Assembly (NCBI GenBank): GCA_963696325.1
Contig: CAVOJV010000031.1
Span: 1 to 64,000 of the forward strand
Direction of reading: 5' to 3'
Length of the DNA stretch: 64,000 bases
From: CAVOJV01 sp963696325
GTDB taxonomy: Bacteria; Pseudomonadota; Gammaproteobacteria; Competibacterales; Competibacteraceae
The notes beneath the pieces were generated by a model. That model made no database searches. It had not been told where the DNA came from and saw nothing but the letters and a program-made list of their open reading frames with translations. Shown piece by piece: positions 1 to 9,280 of the stretch. Numbering within the stretch: the first letter of the stretch is position 1; each line of letters begins with the position of its first letter. A program made the translations under genes and the position numbers.

Positions 1-51
1 GCAACGGTGTCTGAGCAGCCTTGATGGCCATTACGCCGAGCGCCGGCAAGC

Positions 52-826
52 ATGCGAATTAAAGCCAATTACATCGCTTTTAAGACCATCTTGATCAAGG
101 AGGTATTGCGCTTCCTCCGCATCTGGATGCAGACCATCCTGCCTCCCGCTGTCACCACCGGGTTATATTTCATCATCTTCGGCAGTTTGATCGGGTCGCA
201 GATCGGGCCAGTGGGTGACTTTTCCTACATGCAGTACATCGCGCCGGGCTTGATCATGATGGCCGTCATTACCAATTCCTTTTCCAATGTGGTGTCTTCC
301 TCTCTGGGGCTCGAAATTCCAGCGACACGTAGAGGAACTGGTGGTCGCTCCCATCCCCAACTCACTGATCCTGCTTGGGTTCATGGCAGGAGGCATGGCG
401 CGGGGCTTGGCCGTGGGGGTGGTGGTTACAGCGATTGCCCTGGCCTTTACCCACCTGTATATCCATGACCTTTTCGTCACGGCAGCCGTAGTCACACTGA
501 CCGCCGCACTGTTTTCGCTGGCTGGTTTCGTGAACGGGATTTACGCCAAAAGCTTTGACGATATCGCTATTGTCCCCACCTTCATTCTGACCCCGCTGAC
601 CTACCTGGGGGGCGTTTTCTATTCCATTGAAATGCTATCGCCATTCTGGCGGAGCGTATCCAAGCTGAATCCCATCCTGTATATGGTTAACGCCTTCCGT
701 TACGGGATTTTAGGAGTATCGGATATCAGTATTGACGTTGCTTTCGCCATTATTCTGTTAGTGAACGGGGCACTCTTTGCGTTCAGCCTGTGGCTGCTTA
801 ATCGGGGCGTGGGTATCCGGCAGTGA
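52..826 (+). CDS. yadH: ABC-2 type transporter permease, YadH-like (one frameshift)
   Basis: Inner-membrane permease subunit of a YadG/YadH-type ABC exporter; the substrate of this family is unknown. The frame-corrected product is about 257 residues, the usual YadH length, with about six hydrophobic segments. It follows E. coli YadH closely by recall: FMRIW-like N-terminus, SYMQYIAPGLIMM, KFQRHVEELVVAP, and LTPLTYLGGVFYS. The frame changes near 310-315 inside a run of four G; removing one G joins the two halves, so this is probably a homopolymer error. The matching ATPase would lie upstream, outside the window; bases 1-51 show no identifiable coding end. No strong ribosome site is visible before the ATG. 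Confidence 0.88.
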
Positions 827-913
827 ATGAAATCATGGATACATATAACCAATCAGGCCGCCACGTGATGACGCATGGCGGCCCGAAAAAACAAAAAAAC
901 CCTACTGCTGCAA

Positions 914-1519
914 TCAGCTCCAGTAGCGGATTGGCCCGGTATTGATATGGATGAAATTGGCCCAGGGATAGTACCCAACGCCGCCTCCTTGCAGGGACAT
1001 CGCGGCGCGCCGCACATCCGCCAGGCTGCGCCCAGGCATGCGGATATCCAGCGCCTTGGCCTGGAGGTGATAACTGTTTCTGGCGACCCCTCTGCTAGTC
1101 CTGCACAGGGTAGCGTTAGTGCTCGGTGAGCGGTAGCCACAGATCACGTGCACAGGTTGCCTGTTCTCCGTCATGAACTGCAAGGCGTATAGTTGATCCA
1201 GCACGAGAGGATCTAAATTTTCTTGGTTTCATCCGTGCGATAGCTTGCGCAGCGCCCAGCTAAGCTTTTGAATGGAATCGTGAAGATACCCCTGGCGTGG
1301 CGTCCAGTAGACCAACCGTAGGGTTTCGCCGGTATTGGGCACATAGATCTGTAAGGCGCGTTCCCAGGTTGTCGCCGCCCGGGCCAAGGCCGGAGATACT
1401 GCCAAGCCCCCTAAGGTCAAGGCAGCTAACTTTAAGAATCCGCGTCGTTGCCGACAGGGCTCATATTCTTGCTCTTCCCTGAGACTATTCAATGGCCGAA
1501 TGGCCACTCGCTTTAGCAT
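914..1519 (-). pseudogene. Tat-exported DUF882/YcbK-like murein peptidase, interrupted by an in-frame TGA
   Basis: Periplasmic M15-like (DUF882, YcbK) protein, a family expected to act on peptidoglycan. The first half (1519-1229) begins with a twin-arginine signal, CRQRRGFLKLAAL, ending around ALARA. The second half (1228-914) holds the conserved metallopeptidase core: GYRSPSTNA, SYHLQAKALDIR and a terminal NFIHINTG. Both halves are in the same frame and are separated by a single TGA at 1229-1231, so unlike most breaks here this is a stop and not an indel. It falls in a weakly conserved linker. A GGGGGA ribosome site precedes the ATG. It could be a true nonsense mutation or a base-call error. 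Confidence 0.8.
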
Positions 1520-1788
1520 TATGCAAATCCCCCTTGATAACTAAAGTGCTTGAGTACTGGCACTGTAATGAACTGTCCGTTGCAAATCAAGAAGTCTTGT
1601 TCGCCAAAATTTGCGCTATGCAGTTGATTTTGCAATATTGGGATGACAATGGACTTGTATTTTTTGGTTACCATAGCATTGAATTATTGCAATTAACCGG
1701 CGATTTCCCGTGCTTTTACTGAATGAAACCCCTCTCAAATCCATGATGAGCAAACATAAACCCTCCGTCATTTGTGGAGAATTTTATT

Positions 1789-2995
1789 ATGACCCGAACC
1801 TCTGCTACTTGGCGCACGCCGACGGTTGTCATTGCAGTGGGTTGTCTGACGGCGCTGCTGCTTTTCGGGGTGCGTGCTGGCTTTGGGCTGTTTCTGGAGC
1901 CCATGTCCAGGGAACTGGGCTGGGGCCGGGAGGTTTTCGCCTTCGCCATCGCCTTGCAAAATCTGCTCTGGGGGCTTGGGCAACCTTTCGCGGCCGCCCT
2001 GGCTGACCGCTACGGGTCTGGACGCGTGCTGGCGGTGGGCGGGTTGCTGTACGGAGTTGGCATCATGCTCATGGCGCAGAGCACGACACCCCTGTTGTTT
2101 AATCTGTCCGCTGGCGTCATGGTGGGACTGGGGTTGGCGGGTGCGTCCTTCGCGGTGGTATTGGCCGCGATCAGCCGCCGGGTGCCGGAGGATAAGCGCT
2201 CTGGGCGCTGGGTGTGGGCACGGCGGCGGGTTCTCTGGGCCAGTTTCTGATGGTGCCGCTCGGCCAGTCCTTTCTCAGCGCCTATGGCTGGTCGATGGCG
2301 TGGTACTGATGGGCATCTGCGCGCTATTGATCGTCCCCATGGCCAGCGCGCTGGCTGAAGGCGGATAGCGCGGGGCAGGGCAGGGAACAGTCTTGGCCGA
2401 GGCCCTGCGTGAGGCGGGTGGCCATCCGGGGTACCGGTATCTGACCGGTGGTTTTTTCGTCTGCGGATTTCATGTGGCTTTTATTCAGACGCACCTGCCC
2501 GCTTACCTCGCCGATGTCGGCATCGACCTGGAATCGCCGCCTGGGCGCTGGCGCTGGTTGGGCTGTTCAATGTCGTCGGTTCCTACACGTCGGGGGTGCT
2601 GGGTGGCCGGTTCAGCAAGAAGTATCTGCTCAGCCTGCTCTATCTGGTCCGCGCGGCAGTGATTGCGGTGTTCGTCCTGGTGCCGGTGAGTGAGGTGACG
2701 GGTGGTCTTCGCCGCAGCGATGGGTCGTTGTGGCTGTCCACCGTGCCTCTTACCTCAGGCCTGGTCGCGCAGATCTTTGGCCCGCGTTATATGGCGACGC
2801 TGTTTGGGATTGTGTTTTTCAGCCATCAGGTGGGCGCTTTTCTGGGCGTGCGTGGGTGGCTATCTGTTCGATGTCACCGGTTCGTACCAAATGGTGTGGT
2901 GGGTCAGTGTGGCCTTGGGCGTGCTGGCGTCGCTGCTGCAATGGCCCATCGACGAGCGCCGCCTGCCGCGGTTAACCGAGGCCGAGGCCGTGTAA
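1789..2995 (+). pseudogene. MFS transporter, broken by several frameshifts
   Basis: Twelve-helix major facilitator, about 400 residues when frames are joined. The N-terminal half reads cleanly to about 2200 (RTPTVVIAVGCLTALL, RAGFGLFLEPMSRELGW, QPFAAALADRYG, the last being the typical loop 2-3 motif). After that the reading moves between all three frames, with recognisable pieces such as HVAFIQTHLPAYL and TLFGIVFFSHQVGAFLG, until the stop at 2993. I count at least six indels. The ATG at 1789 follows GGAG by 9 nt and is preferred to the GTG at 1774. The substrate is not predictable; the helix layout resembles monocarboxylate or OFA-type carriers. Pseudogene or poor local sequence cannot be told apart here. 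Confidence 0.75.
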
Positions 2996-3044
2996 GGGGG
3001 CGGGGCATGGGTTCTCCGCAATTCATTATTCTCCACGCAGATCG

Positions 3045-3454
3045 ATGAAACCCGTGCTTACAGCGCATGCTACCGTTCATCTCCAGGCGGATAGTAGGAC
3101 GGTGGGATTTGCAACCCATTGGCTTGCGGTGAGCCTGCTGCTTGGGGTCGTGTTGTTATCGGGTGGCCTGCTGGCGCTGGCTGTCTATAAGGCGGCGCTT
3201 CCCGAGCAAGCCACTGGCACGGTCGTCGTTGTTTTTCCTCCAACCATGCCGGCGGACCAAGTATTTGCAGGCGTCTTGCACGCCGACGGCGTGCTGGCGC
3301 GCGAGACCTGGTTTGAGAACGTTTGGATGTGTATTCCAACCGGGAAGGCTTCGTTGGCCGGCTGAAATCGCAAGGGGCATTGATCATTTTTGCTCCCGTG
3401 CCGTTCGATTCGGTGGCGGTTGGCGGTGCTTTGGCGTCGCGCCACCCCGGCTGA
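3045..3454 (+). CDS. Small single-pass membrane protein of unknown function (one frameshift)
   Basis: Not recognised. The product is about 136 residues: a short N-terminus, one strong transmembrane helix near residues 28-50 (WLAVSLLLGVVLL), then a soluble domain with VVVVFPPTMPADQVF, ENVWDVYSNREGFVG and ALIIFAPVPFDSVAVGG. The uninterrupted frame ends at 3365, but adding one G in the TGGAT near 3325 continues a protein-like sequence to a TGA at 3452, so the true gene is probably longer. It begins 50 bases after the MFS gene and may share its transcript. No clear ribosome site is seen. Confidence 0.55.
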
Positions 3455-3550
3455 GGTAGTGCAAGGCATTCTTAAAGGGTGCTTGGCTTGGTGGAGCGTC
3501 GTCGGGGAACCGCGCAGCAGGGATAGCGCAACGGATCACCGTCGATGCGA

Positions 3551-3570
3551 GCGGGCCAAGGATGGCCCGC
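3551..3570. terminator. Hairpin between converging genes
   Basis: A perfect 8-bp stem, GCGGGCCA / TGGCCCGC, with a 4-nt loop, lies between the end of the small membrane protein gene and the end of the convergent bax1 gene. There is no long T run on either side, so termination would be weak or factor-assisted. Confidence 0.5.
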
Positions 3571-3600
3571 TAGCTTAAGCGCAACCAAACCAAGCGCCCT

Positions 3601-4790
3601 TTAGCGACATTCACTGATGACCAGTTTTTCCACCACCACCATTACCTGCCTGGGCTCCAATTTGCCCTTGAAGAATATCACCGGCCCAGGTATGTTCCGG
3701 AGGTCTTCCTCGCCCACGTTGAGCCGGTCGGAAACGGCCAGGATGAGATTCTGCCGATTGGCCCGGCGGACCTTGTCGAGCTTGCGACGCAGATAATCAG
3801 GATGCCAGAAGCCCATGATCTCGATATGCACGATCCGGCCATCGGGATGGCGCAGGGCGAAGTCGGGCACGAATACCGTGCCTTTCAAGTCGATAACCTC
3901 TACCTCCCGCTCCAACGCCCAAGGCGTGTTCAGTTCCGCCCAACGCTCCGCAAAGGACTGTTCCAGCAGGCTGTCGTAGGCGGGGGGCTTGGCGTAATGG
4001 GAGACCAGGGGCGCCTGGGAAGTCAGGCCGTAGACGGCTTCGCGTCCTTCCATCTGGAGCACCGCCTCCATCTCCCAGCGGGAAATATGCAGCAGGGCTG
4101 GTAGAAAACCAGCCATCCGGATGCCGTATTTGCGGGTTTGCTTGAACAGGCTGGCGGGACCGTCCACGTAGATCTGGTAGCCATCCTCCAGATTGCCCTC
4201 TACCGCGTACATCAGGCCATGAAACTTGAGCTGATGGAAAAGCCGGCGGTATTCGCCCGGCACGTTGCGATGGGCGGTGATGCGCAGGTGCAGTGCGCAA
4301 TAGAGCAGGCCCTGGGCTTGCGCCAGGTTGTAGCGGTCCACGAGATTCGCGGGCGTGAAATCAGGCAGGGCAGCGAGCACATGGTTTTCCGGCAGATCGG
4401 CATAGAGGGCATCGCGCAGCACCTCGGGTTCGAGCCGGTATTTTTCCGCCAGGGTCGCCAGCACGGTTTGCGCTTGCGGTTCCCCGTATCCCGCGCGGGC
4501 CGCCAGCGTGAACGCTTCCCGGCGCAAGGTTACCGGTTCCACCTCTTGCAGCGCCAGCGCGAACTCCGCGTCATTCAAGGCCAGGTGGGCGAAGCCCTGA
4601 TAACTCGGTAATCGGGGGAATCGCCTTCCAGGGCGCGTAGCGCTTCTTGTAGCTCGCCGCGGGTCTTATGCTGATGGGCATGGATAAGGTTCAATACTTC
4701 CGCTGCCCAGGGGTGCTGTTCCGGGCGCAGGAAGCGGGGATAGACCTGAGCGCCGCGCCGGTTGGAGAACAGCAGGGCGGAGGGCAGCAT
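3601..4790 (-). CDS. Bax1-like nuclease, DUF790 family (one frameshift)
   Basis: Homologue of archaeal Bax1, the nuclease partner of XPB helicase in archaeal nucleotide excision repair. About 396 residues when corrected. The N-terminus (MLPSALLFSNRRG, VYPRFLRPEQHPW) is read from 4790; near 4590 the frame moves, and restoring a G in the CAGGG run gives a continuous RGFAHLALNDAEF. The C-terminal half has a nuclease-like core: FVPDFALRHPDG, then VHIEIMGFW about 13 residues on, and YLRRKLDKV. This resembles the D...ExK arrangement of PD-(D/E)XK enzymes. Its ATG overlaps the helicase stop (TGATG), so the two are translationally coupled and probably form a complex. Family assignment is by recall of DUF790 sequences. 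Confidence 0.8.
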
Positions 4791-6288
4791 CAGCGTGGCT
4801 CTGTTTGATAATCGCCCGGTTCGTCCTGGCTGAAAAGCGCCAAGCTCTCGCTTGGCCGGTTGTCCTGTCCAAACGGCGCCCGGCGTTGTTCCGCCACCCG
4901 TTCCTCACGGGTTTCGCGGGCTACCACCTCGTAGAGGACGGCGTGCTTGTTCTTGCCACGGCGCAGGATGCGCCCCGGCGTTGCACAAATTCCCGGCTGG
5001 AGGCGCTGCCGGAGAGAATCACGCCGATGGAGGCATCGGGTACGTCTACCCCTTCGTTGAGGACATTGCTGGTGACAATGGCGGTGTAGGTACTGTCCTT
5101 GAAGGAGTCAATGATGCACTGGCGCTCCTTGACCAGCGTCTGATGGGTTAGGCAGGGAATGAGGAAGCGCTGTGACACCTCGTAGGCGGTCGCGTTATCC
5201 GCGGTGAAGATCACCGTCTTGGCGCCAATATGACTGGCCAGGATATTAGCCAGTGCGCGCAGTTTGGCCGGGGTGGCGTGAGCGATGCGCCTGGCCTCCC
5301 GGTGCGCCCGCAGGGCGCGCCTCCCCTCCATGCTCTTGGCGGAGACCATGACAAAACGGTTCCAGCCCTGCAGGGAGCCCAGGGAAATACGGTTCGCTTG
5401 CAGGAAGCGGTTGCGCTCGTCCAGGGCCTGTTGATAGGCGCTGCGTTCCGCCGCGGAAAGCGCCACGTAAACGGGCCGGATCTGAAACGGCGCCAGCACA
5501 TCGCCCGCCAGTTCGGCAGGCTGTTTGCGATATACGGTGGGGCCTACCAGTTCCACCAAATCGGCATGTTTTCCATCGCTGCGTTCGGGGGTGGCGGTGA
5601 GCCCCAAGCGATAGGGGGCCAGGGAGAACTCGGCGATACTGCGGTAAAACTCCGAGGGCAGATGGTGGACCTCGTCGAAGATCAGCGTGCCGAACCGGTT
5701 GCCCAGCCGGTCGCTGTGCCGGGAGGCTGAATCGTAGGTAGCGATGGTGAGCGGCATCACCTCGTGATAGCCGCCCCCGATCAGCCCAATGTCCTGCTCT
5801 GGAAAGGCCGCCTTGAGTAGCGCGTACCATTGCTGCATCAAATCCAGGGTAGGCACCAGGATCAAGCCATCCCGCCGCGCCCAGCTCAGGGCCAGCAGAC
5901 CGACCAGCGTCTTGCCCGCCCCGGTGGGAAGCACGACCAATCCCTGTCCTCCGGCGGCCTGCCAGCAGTTCAAGGCATCCCGTTGATGAGGATAGGGATC
6001 GACGGGCAACGCGCAGGCCAGTTGGAGGCGCCCGTAACGGGGCGCCTGGTTGCGAACCAGGCAACCCCGCAGCAGGCTGATGACTTGAGCATAACAGTGC
6101 GCCGGTGCCCGATAGGCATCCACCCGCGGATCGTACCGGAACCAGTTTTCCACCCCAAGCGGCGGTGTGGGGCTGCCTTCCAGCAACAAGGTGCCGCGGT
6201 CGAAGCGAAGCTGGCAACCGGCGGCCAGGCCAGTATTCTCGGTCAGTGGTTGATAATAACCCGCGCTGTCTCTAATGCCCTTGCTCAT
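4790..6288 (-). CDS. XPB-type DEAH superfamily 2 helicase (one frameshift near the 3' end)
   Basis: DNA helicase related to XPB/Rad25, expected to open damaged DNA for the nuclease encoded next to it. Motifs in order: Walker A VVLPTGAGKTLVG (about residue 117), DEVHH in motif II, GLTATPER in motif III, GVDVPDASIGV late in RecA domain 2, and a motif VI that reads QRRGRILRRGKNKHA once one G is restored in the CCGGGG run near 4985. After that correction the frame runs to a TGA at 4790 overlapping the Bax1 start. The corrected product is about 500 residues. It is divergent from rlmL. The gene pair is typical of archaea and found sporadically in bacteria. Confidence 0.85.
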
Positions 6289-6368
6289 CAGGCTGTTTTG
6301 CTCCCCTGCTCGAATTGGCTCTCGGATAGAATAACAATCCTGTCCTCCATCCGCCTGGAAAAAATGTA

Positions 6369-8528
6369 ATGAATGACTATGACTTATTCGCCACCGCGCC
6401 CAAGGGCATTGAACCTCTGCTGGCGGAGGAGTTGAGGGCGCTGGGCGCTGCGGAGGTTAAGGAAAGCCGGGGCGGGGTGGTGTTCCGGGGAACGCTGGTC
6501 ACGGCCTATCGGGCCTGCCTGTGGTCGCGCACCGCCAACCGCATCTTGCTGCGCTTGGGGGATTTTCCCGCCGCCGCCGCCGAAGATCTGTACCAGGGTG
6601 CATACGCCTTGCGCTGGGAAGAGCATCTGGCGCCCGAGGGTTCCCTGCTGGTGGATTTTGTGGCAAGCAATTCCAGCATTACCCATACCCAGTTCGGCGC
6701 CCAGAAAATCAAGGATGCGATTGTCGATCGCTTTCGGGAACGCTATGGAGTGCGACCCAGCGTGGAGCGCCAGCGCCCGGATCTGCGTATCAACTGTTAT
6801 GTGCTCCACGACGTGGCCAGAGTAAGCCTGGACCTGGCGGGCGACAGCCTGCACCGGCGCGGCTATCGGGAGGAGACCGTCATCGCGCCCCTCAAGGAGA
6901 ATCTGGCCGCCGCGCTGTTGCTCAAAGCCGGCTGGTCAGAAATCGCGGCAGCCGGCGGTACCCTGTTGGACCCGCTGTGTGGTTCCGGCACGCTGCTCAT
7001 CGAAGCCGCCCTGCTGGCTGCCGATAGCGCTCCCGGACTGGCGCGGCAATATTGGGGGTTCCTGGGCTGGCGCCAGCATGACGCCGCGCGGTGGGCGGAA
7101 CTGCTGGTCGAGGCCCGAGGGCGGCGCGACGCCGGCATGCGCGGGGTGCCGCCCATCCTGGGCTATGATCGCGATCCCCGCGCCGTGCGCGCCGCCCAAA
7201 TCAATGCCGGGCGGGCTGGGGTCCAGTCTCTGGTGCAGGTCGAGTGCCGTGAACTGAGCCGTGCCAAGCCCCCAAAGGCGAGTGTCCCTGGCTTGGTAAT
7301 GGTGAATCCTCCCTATGGCGAACGGCTCGGGGGGATACAGGAACTGGAAGCGCTGTATGAGCAACTGGGCGATGTGCTCAAAGTGCGGTTTTTCGGCTGG
7401 CGGGCGGCGGTGTTCACCGGTAATCCGGAACTGGGGAAACGCATGGGTTTGCGGGCGCTTAAGGTCAATGCCTTTTACAATGGCGCGCTCGCCTGCAAGC
7501 TGCTCGGTTTCGCGGTAGAGCCGGCCTATTTCGTGGACCGGGCCGGGGCCGCGTCGCGGGCCCGCGAAAAAGTTCGGCAAGCCGCATTGGCCGGGGGGGC
7601 GGACATGTTCGTCAATCGGCTGCGCAAGAATTTGCACCATCTGGGTCGCTGGGCCAAACGTGAGGGCATCGGTTGCTACCGGCTGTATGACGCCGATATT
7701 CCGGAATACGCAGTGGCGGTGGATATCTACGAGCAGTGGGTCCACGTGCAGGAATACGAAGCTCCCAAAGCCATAAATCCCGAACGTGCTCAGGAGCGTC
7801 TGGAGCGGATCATGGCGGTCATTCCCGCCGCGCTTGAGGTGCCGGAAGAGCGGGTGTTTCTCAAGGTGCGCAAACGCCAGAAAGGTCTGAATCAATACCA
7901 AAAACAGGCGGAAAGCGGGCTATTTCACGAGGTCTGCGAGGGACCCTGCCGGTTTTGGGTGAATTTCAGCGATTATCTGGATACCGGCTTGTTTTTGGAC
8001 CACCGTCCTACCCGACGCTTGCTCGGCGAACTGGCCCAGGGCAGGCGCTTTCTGAACCTGTTCGCCTATACCGGCACCGCCACGGTCTATGCCGCGCTGA
8101 ATGGCGCCAGTGCCACGACTTCGGTGGATATGTCGCAGACCTATCTAAACTGGGCGCAGCGCAACCTGGCCTTGAACGGCATCGGTGGCCGCCAGCATGA
8201 CTTGGTGCGGGCCGACTGCCTGGAATGGCTGGGCGCGGTCCGGCAGCAATTCGGCTTGATCTTCCTGGACCCGCCTACCTTCTCCAATTCCAAGCGCATG
8301 ACGGACAATTTCGATGTACAGCGGGATCATGTGCAGCTGATCCAGCGGACAGCGCGGCTGTTGGACAAAGGTGGCATGCTGATTTTCTCCACCAACAACC
8401 GCCGCTTTAAGATGGACCGAGAGGGCTTGGCTGAGCTAGCTGCCGAGGATATCACTCCCAAGACCATTCCGCGGGATTTCGAACGTAATCCCAGGATTCA
8501 TCAGTGTTGGCTGATACGGGCAAAATAG
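6369..8528 (+). CDS. rlmL: 23S rRNA bifunctional methyltransferase RlmKL
   Basis: Makes m2G2445 and m7G2069 in 23S rRNA. The 719-residue product has the full fused layout: an N-terminal THUMP domain (DLFATAPKGIEPLL start), the RlmL domain with DPLCGSGTLLIEAAL near residue 200 and the catalytic NPPYGERLG, then the RlmK domain with FLNLFAYTGTATVYAA and LDPPTFSNSKRM. Length matches the gammaproteobacterial fusion (about 700). It is intact, unlike its neighbours, and ends 13 bases from the convergent adenosyltransferase gene. Confidence 0.97.
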   Translation: MNDYDLFATAPKGIEPLLAEELRALGAAEVKESRGGVVFRGTLVTAYRACLWSRTANRILLRLGDFPAAAAEDLYQGAYALRWEEHLAPEGSLLVDFVASNSSITHTQFGAQKIKDAIVDRFRERYGVRPSVERQRPDLRINCYVLHDVARVSLDLAGDSLHRRGYREETVIAPLKENLAAALLLKAGWSEIAAAGGTLLDPLCGSGTLLIEAALLAADSAPGLARQYWGFLGWRQHDAARWAELLVEARGRRDAGMRGVPPILGYDRDPRAVRAAQINAGRAGVQSLVQVECRELSRAKPPKASVPGLVMVNPPYGERLGGIQELEALYEQLGDVLKVRFFGWRAAVFTGNPELGKRMGLRALKVNAFYNGALACKLLGFAVEPAYFVDRAGAASRAREKVRQAALAGGADMFVNRLRKNLHHLGRWAKREGIGCYRLYDADIPEYAVAVDIYEQWVHVQEYEAPKAINPERAQERLERIMAVIPAALEVPEERVFLKVRKRQKGLNQYQKQAESGLFHEVCEGPCRFWVNFSDYLDTGLFLDHRPTRRLLGELAQGRRFLNLFAYTGTATVYAALNGASATTSVDMSQTYLNWAQRNLALNGIGGRQHDLVRADCLEWLGAVRQQFGLIFLDPPTFSNSKRMTDNFDVQRDHVQLIQRTARLLDKGGMLIFSTNNRRFKMDREGLAELAAEDITPKTIPRDFERNPRIHQCWLIRAK

Positions 8529-8541
8529 CATGGAGGGGAAG

Positions 8542-9117
8542 TTACTCCGCTGGCGTTTCCCGACGCACTCGGTTGCGGTCGTGGCGCCACATGACTTCCA
8601 GGCCGCCTTCGTCACGGGCCAGAATCCGGCAGAGCACGAATAACAGGTCCGACAGCCGGTTCAGATACGCCTGGCCATGGGGATTGATGTCCTCATGGCG
8701 GGACAGGCTTACCATGTGGCGCTCGGCGCGGCGGCAAATGGCGCGGGCCAGATGACAAGCGGCCGCCGCCGGACCGCCGCCCGGCAGGATAAATTCCTTG
8801 AGGGGCGGCAGACCGGCATTGAAGGTGTCCAGTTCCTGTTCCAGCATGGTCACGTCTTCGGCACGGATGGCCTCATAACCCGGCATGCTCAGTTCGCCGC
8901 CCAGGTCGAACAGCCTGTGTTGAACGTCGTTCAGGGTGTCGCGGATAGGGTCGCGGAGATCATGAACTAGGACCATACCGACGGTGCAATTTAGCTCATC
9001 TATCGTGCCGATGACTTCAATGCGCAGGCTGTCCTTTTCGACGCGGCTGCCATCGCCCAGGCCTGTGGTACCCTTATCTCCGGTGCGGGTATATATCTTG
9101 GAAAGTCGATTGCCCAT
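8542..9117 (-). CDS. Cob(I)alamin adenosyltransferase, PduO type
   Basis: Transfers adenosyl from ATP to cob(I)alamin or a corrinoid. The 191-residue product has the PduO/MMAB signatures: IYTRTGDKGTTGLGDG near the N-terminus for ATP binding, GTIDELNC, the CRRAER helix, and LNRLSDLLFVLCR. The frame is open upstream to 9255, but the ATG at 9117 is preceded by AGGAG at 7 nt and starts the conserved sequence. It fits with cobC and cobS about 2.3 kb away, which together complete the nucleotide loop and upper ligand of adenosylcobalamin. Confidence 0.93.
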   Translation of the reverse strand: MGNRLSKIYTRTGDKGTTGLGDGSRVEKDSLRIEVIGTIDELNCTVGMVLVHDLRDPIRDTLNDVQHRLFDLGGELSMPGYEAIRAEDVTMLEQELDTFNAGLPPLKEFILPGGGPAAAACHLARAICRRAERHMVSLSRHEDINPHGQAYLNRLSDLLFVLCRILARDEGGLEVMWRHDRNRVRRETPAE

Positions 9118-9280
9118 GCAGTGCTCCTGATGAATGCGAAATACGCCAAAAATGCGTCTGTTGTAATGCTTACCGTAAATTCCGAAGTGCGGGTAAGGAA
9201 ACGTGGATTTTGGGCAAGTCTTGAGGTGTGCTGTAATGTATCGATCGATCGCCATTTTATCCGTTCATTGAAGGAAAAGC

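Noticed and set aside
1229..1231. TGA as a selenocysteine codon in the DUF882 protein
   Set aside because: The position lies in a linker and not a redox site, and I see no convincing SECIS-type hairpin after it; a stop or base error is simpler.
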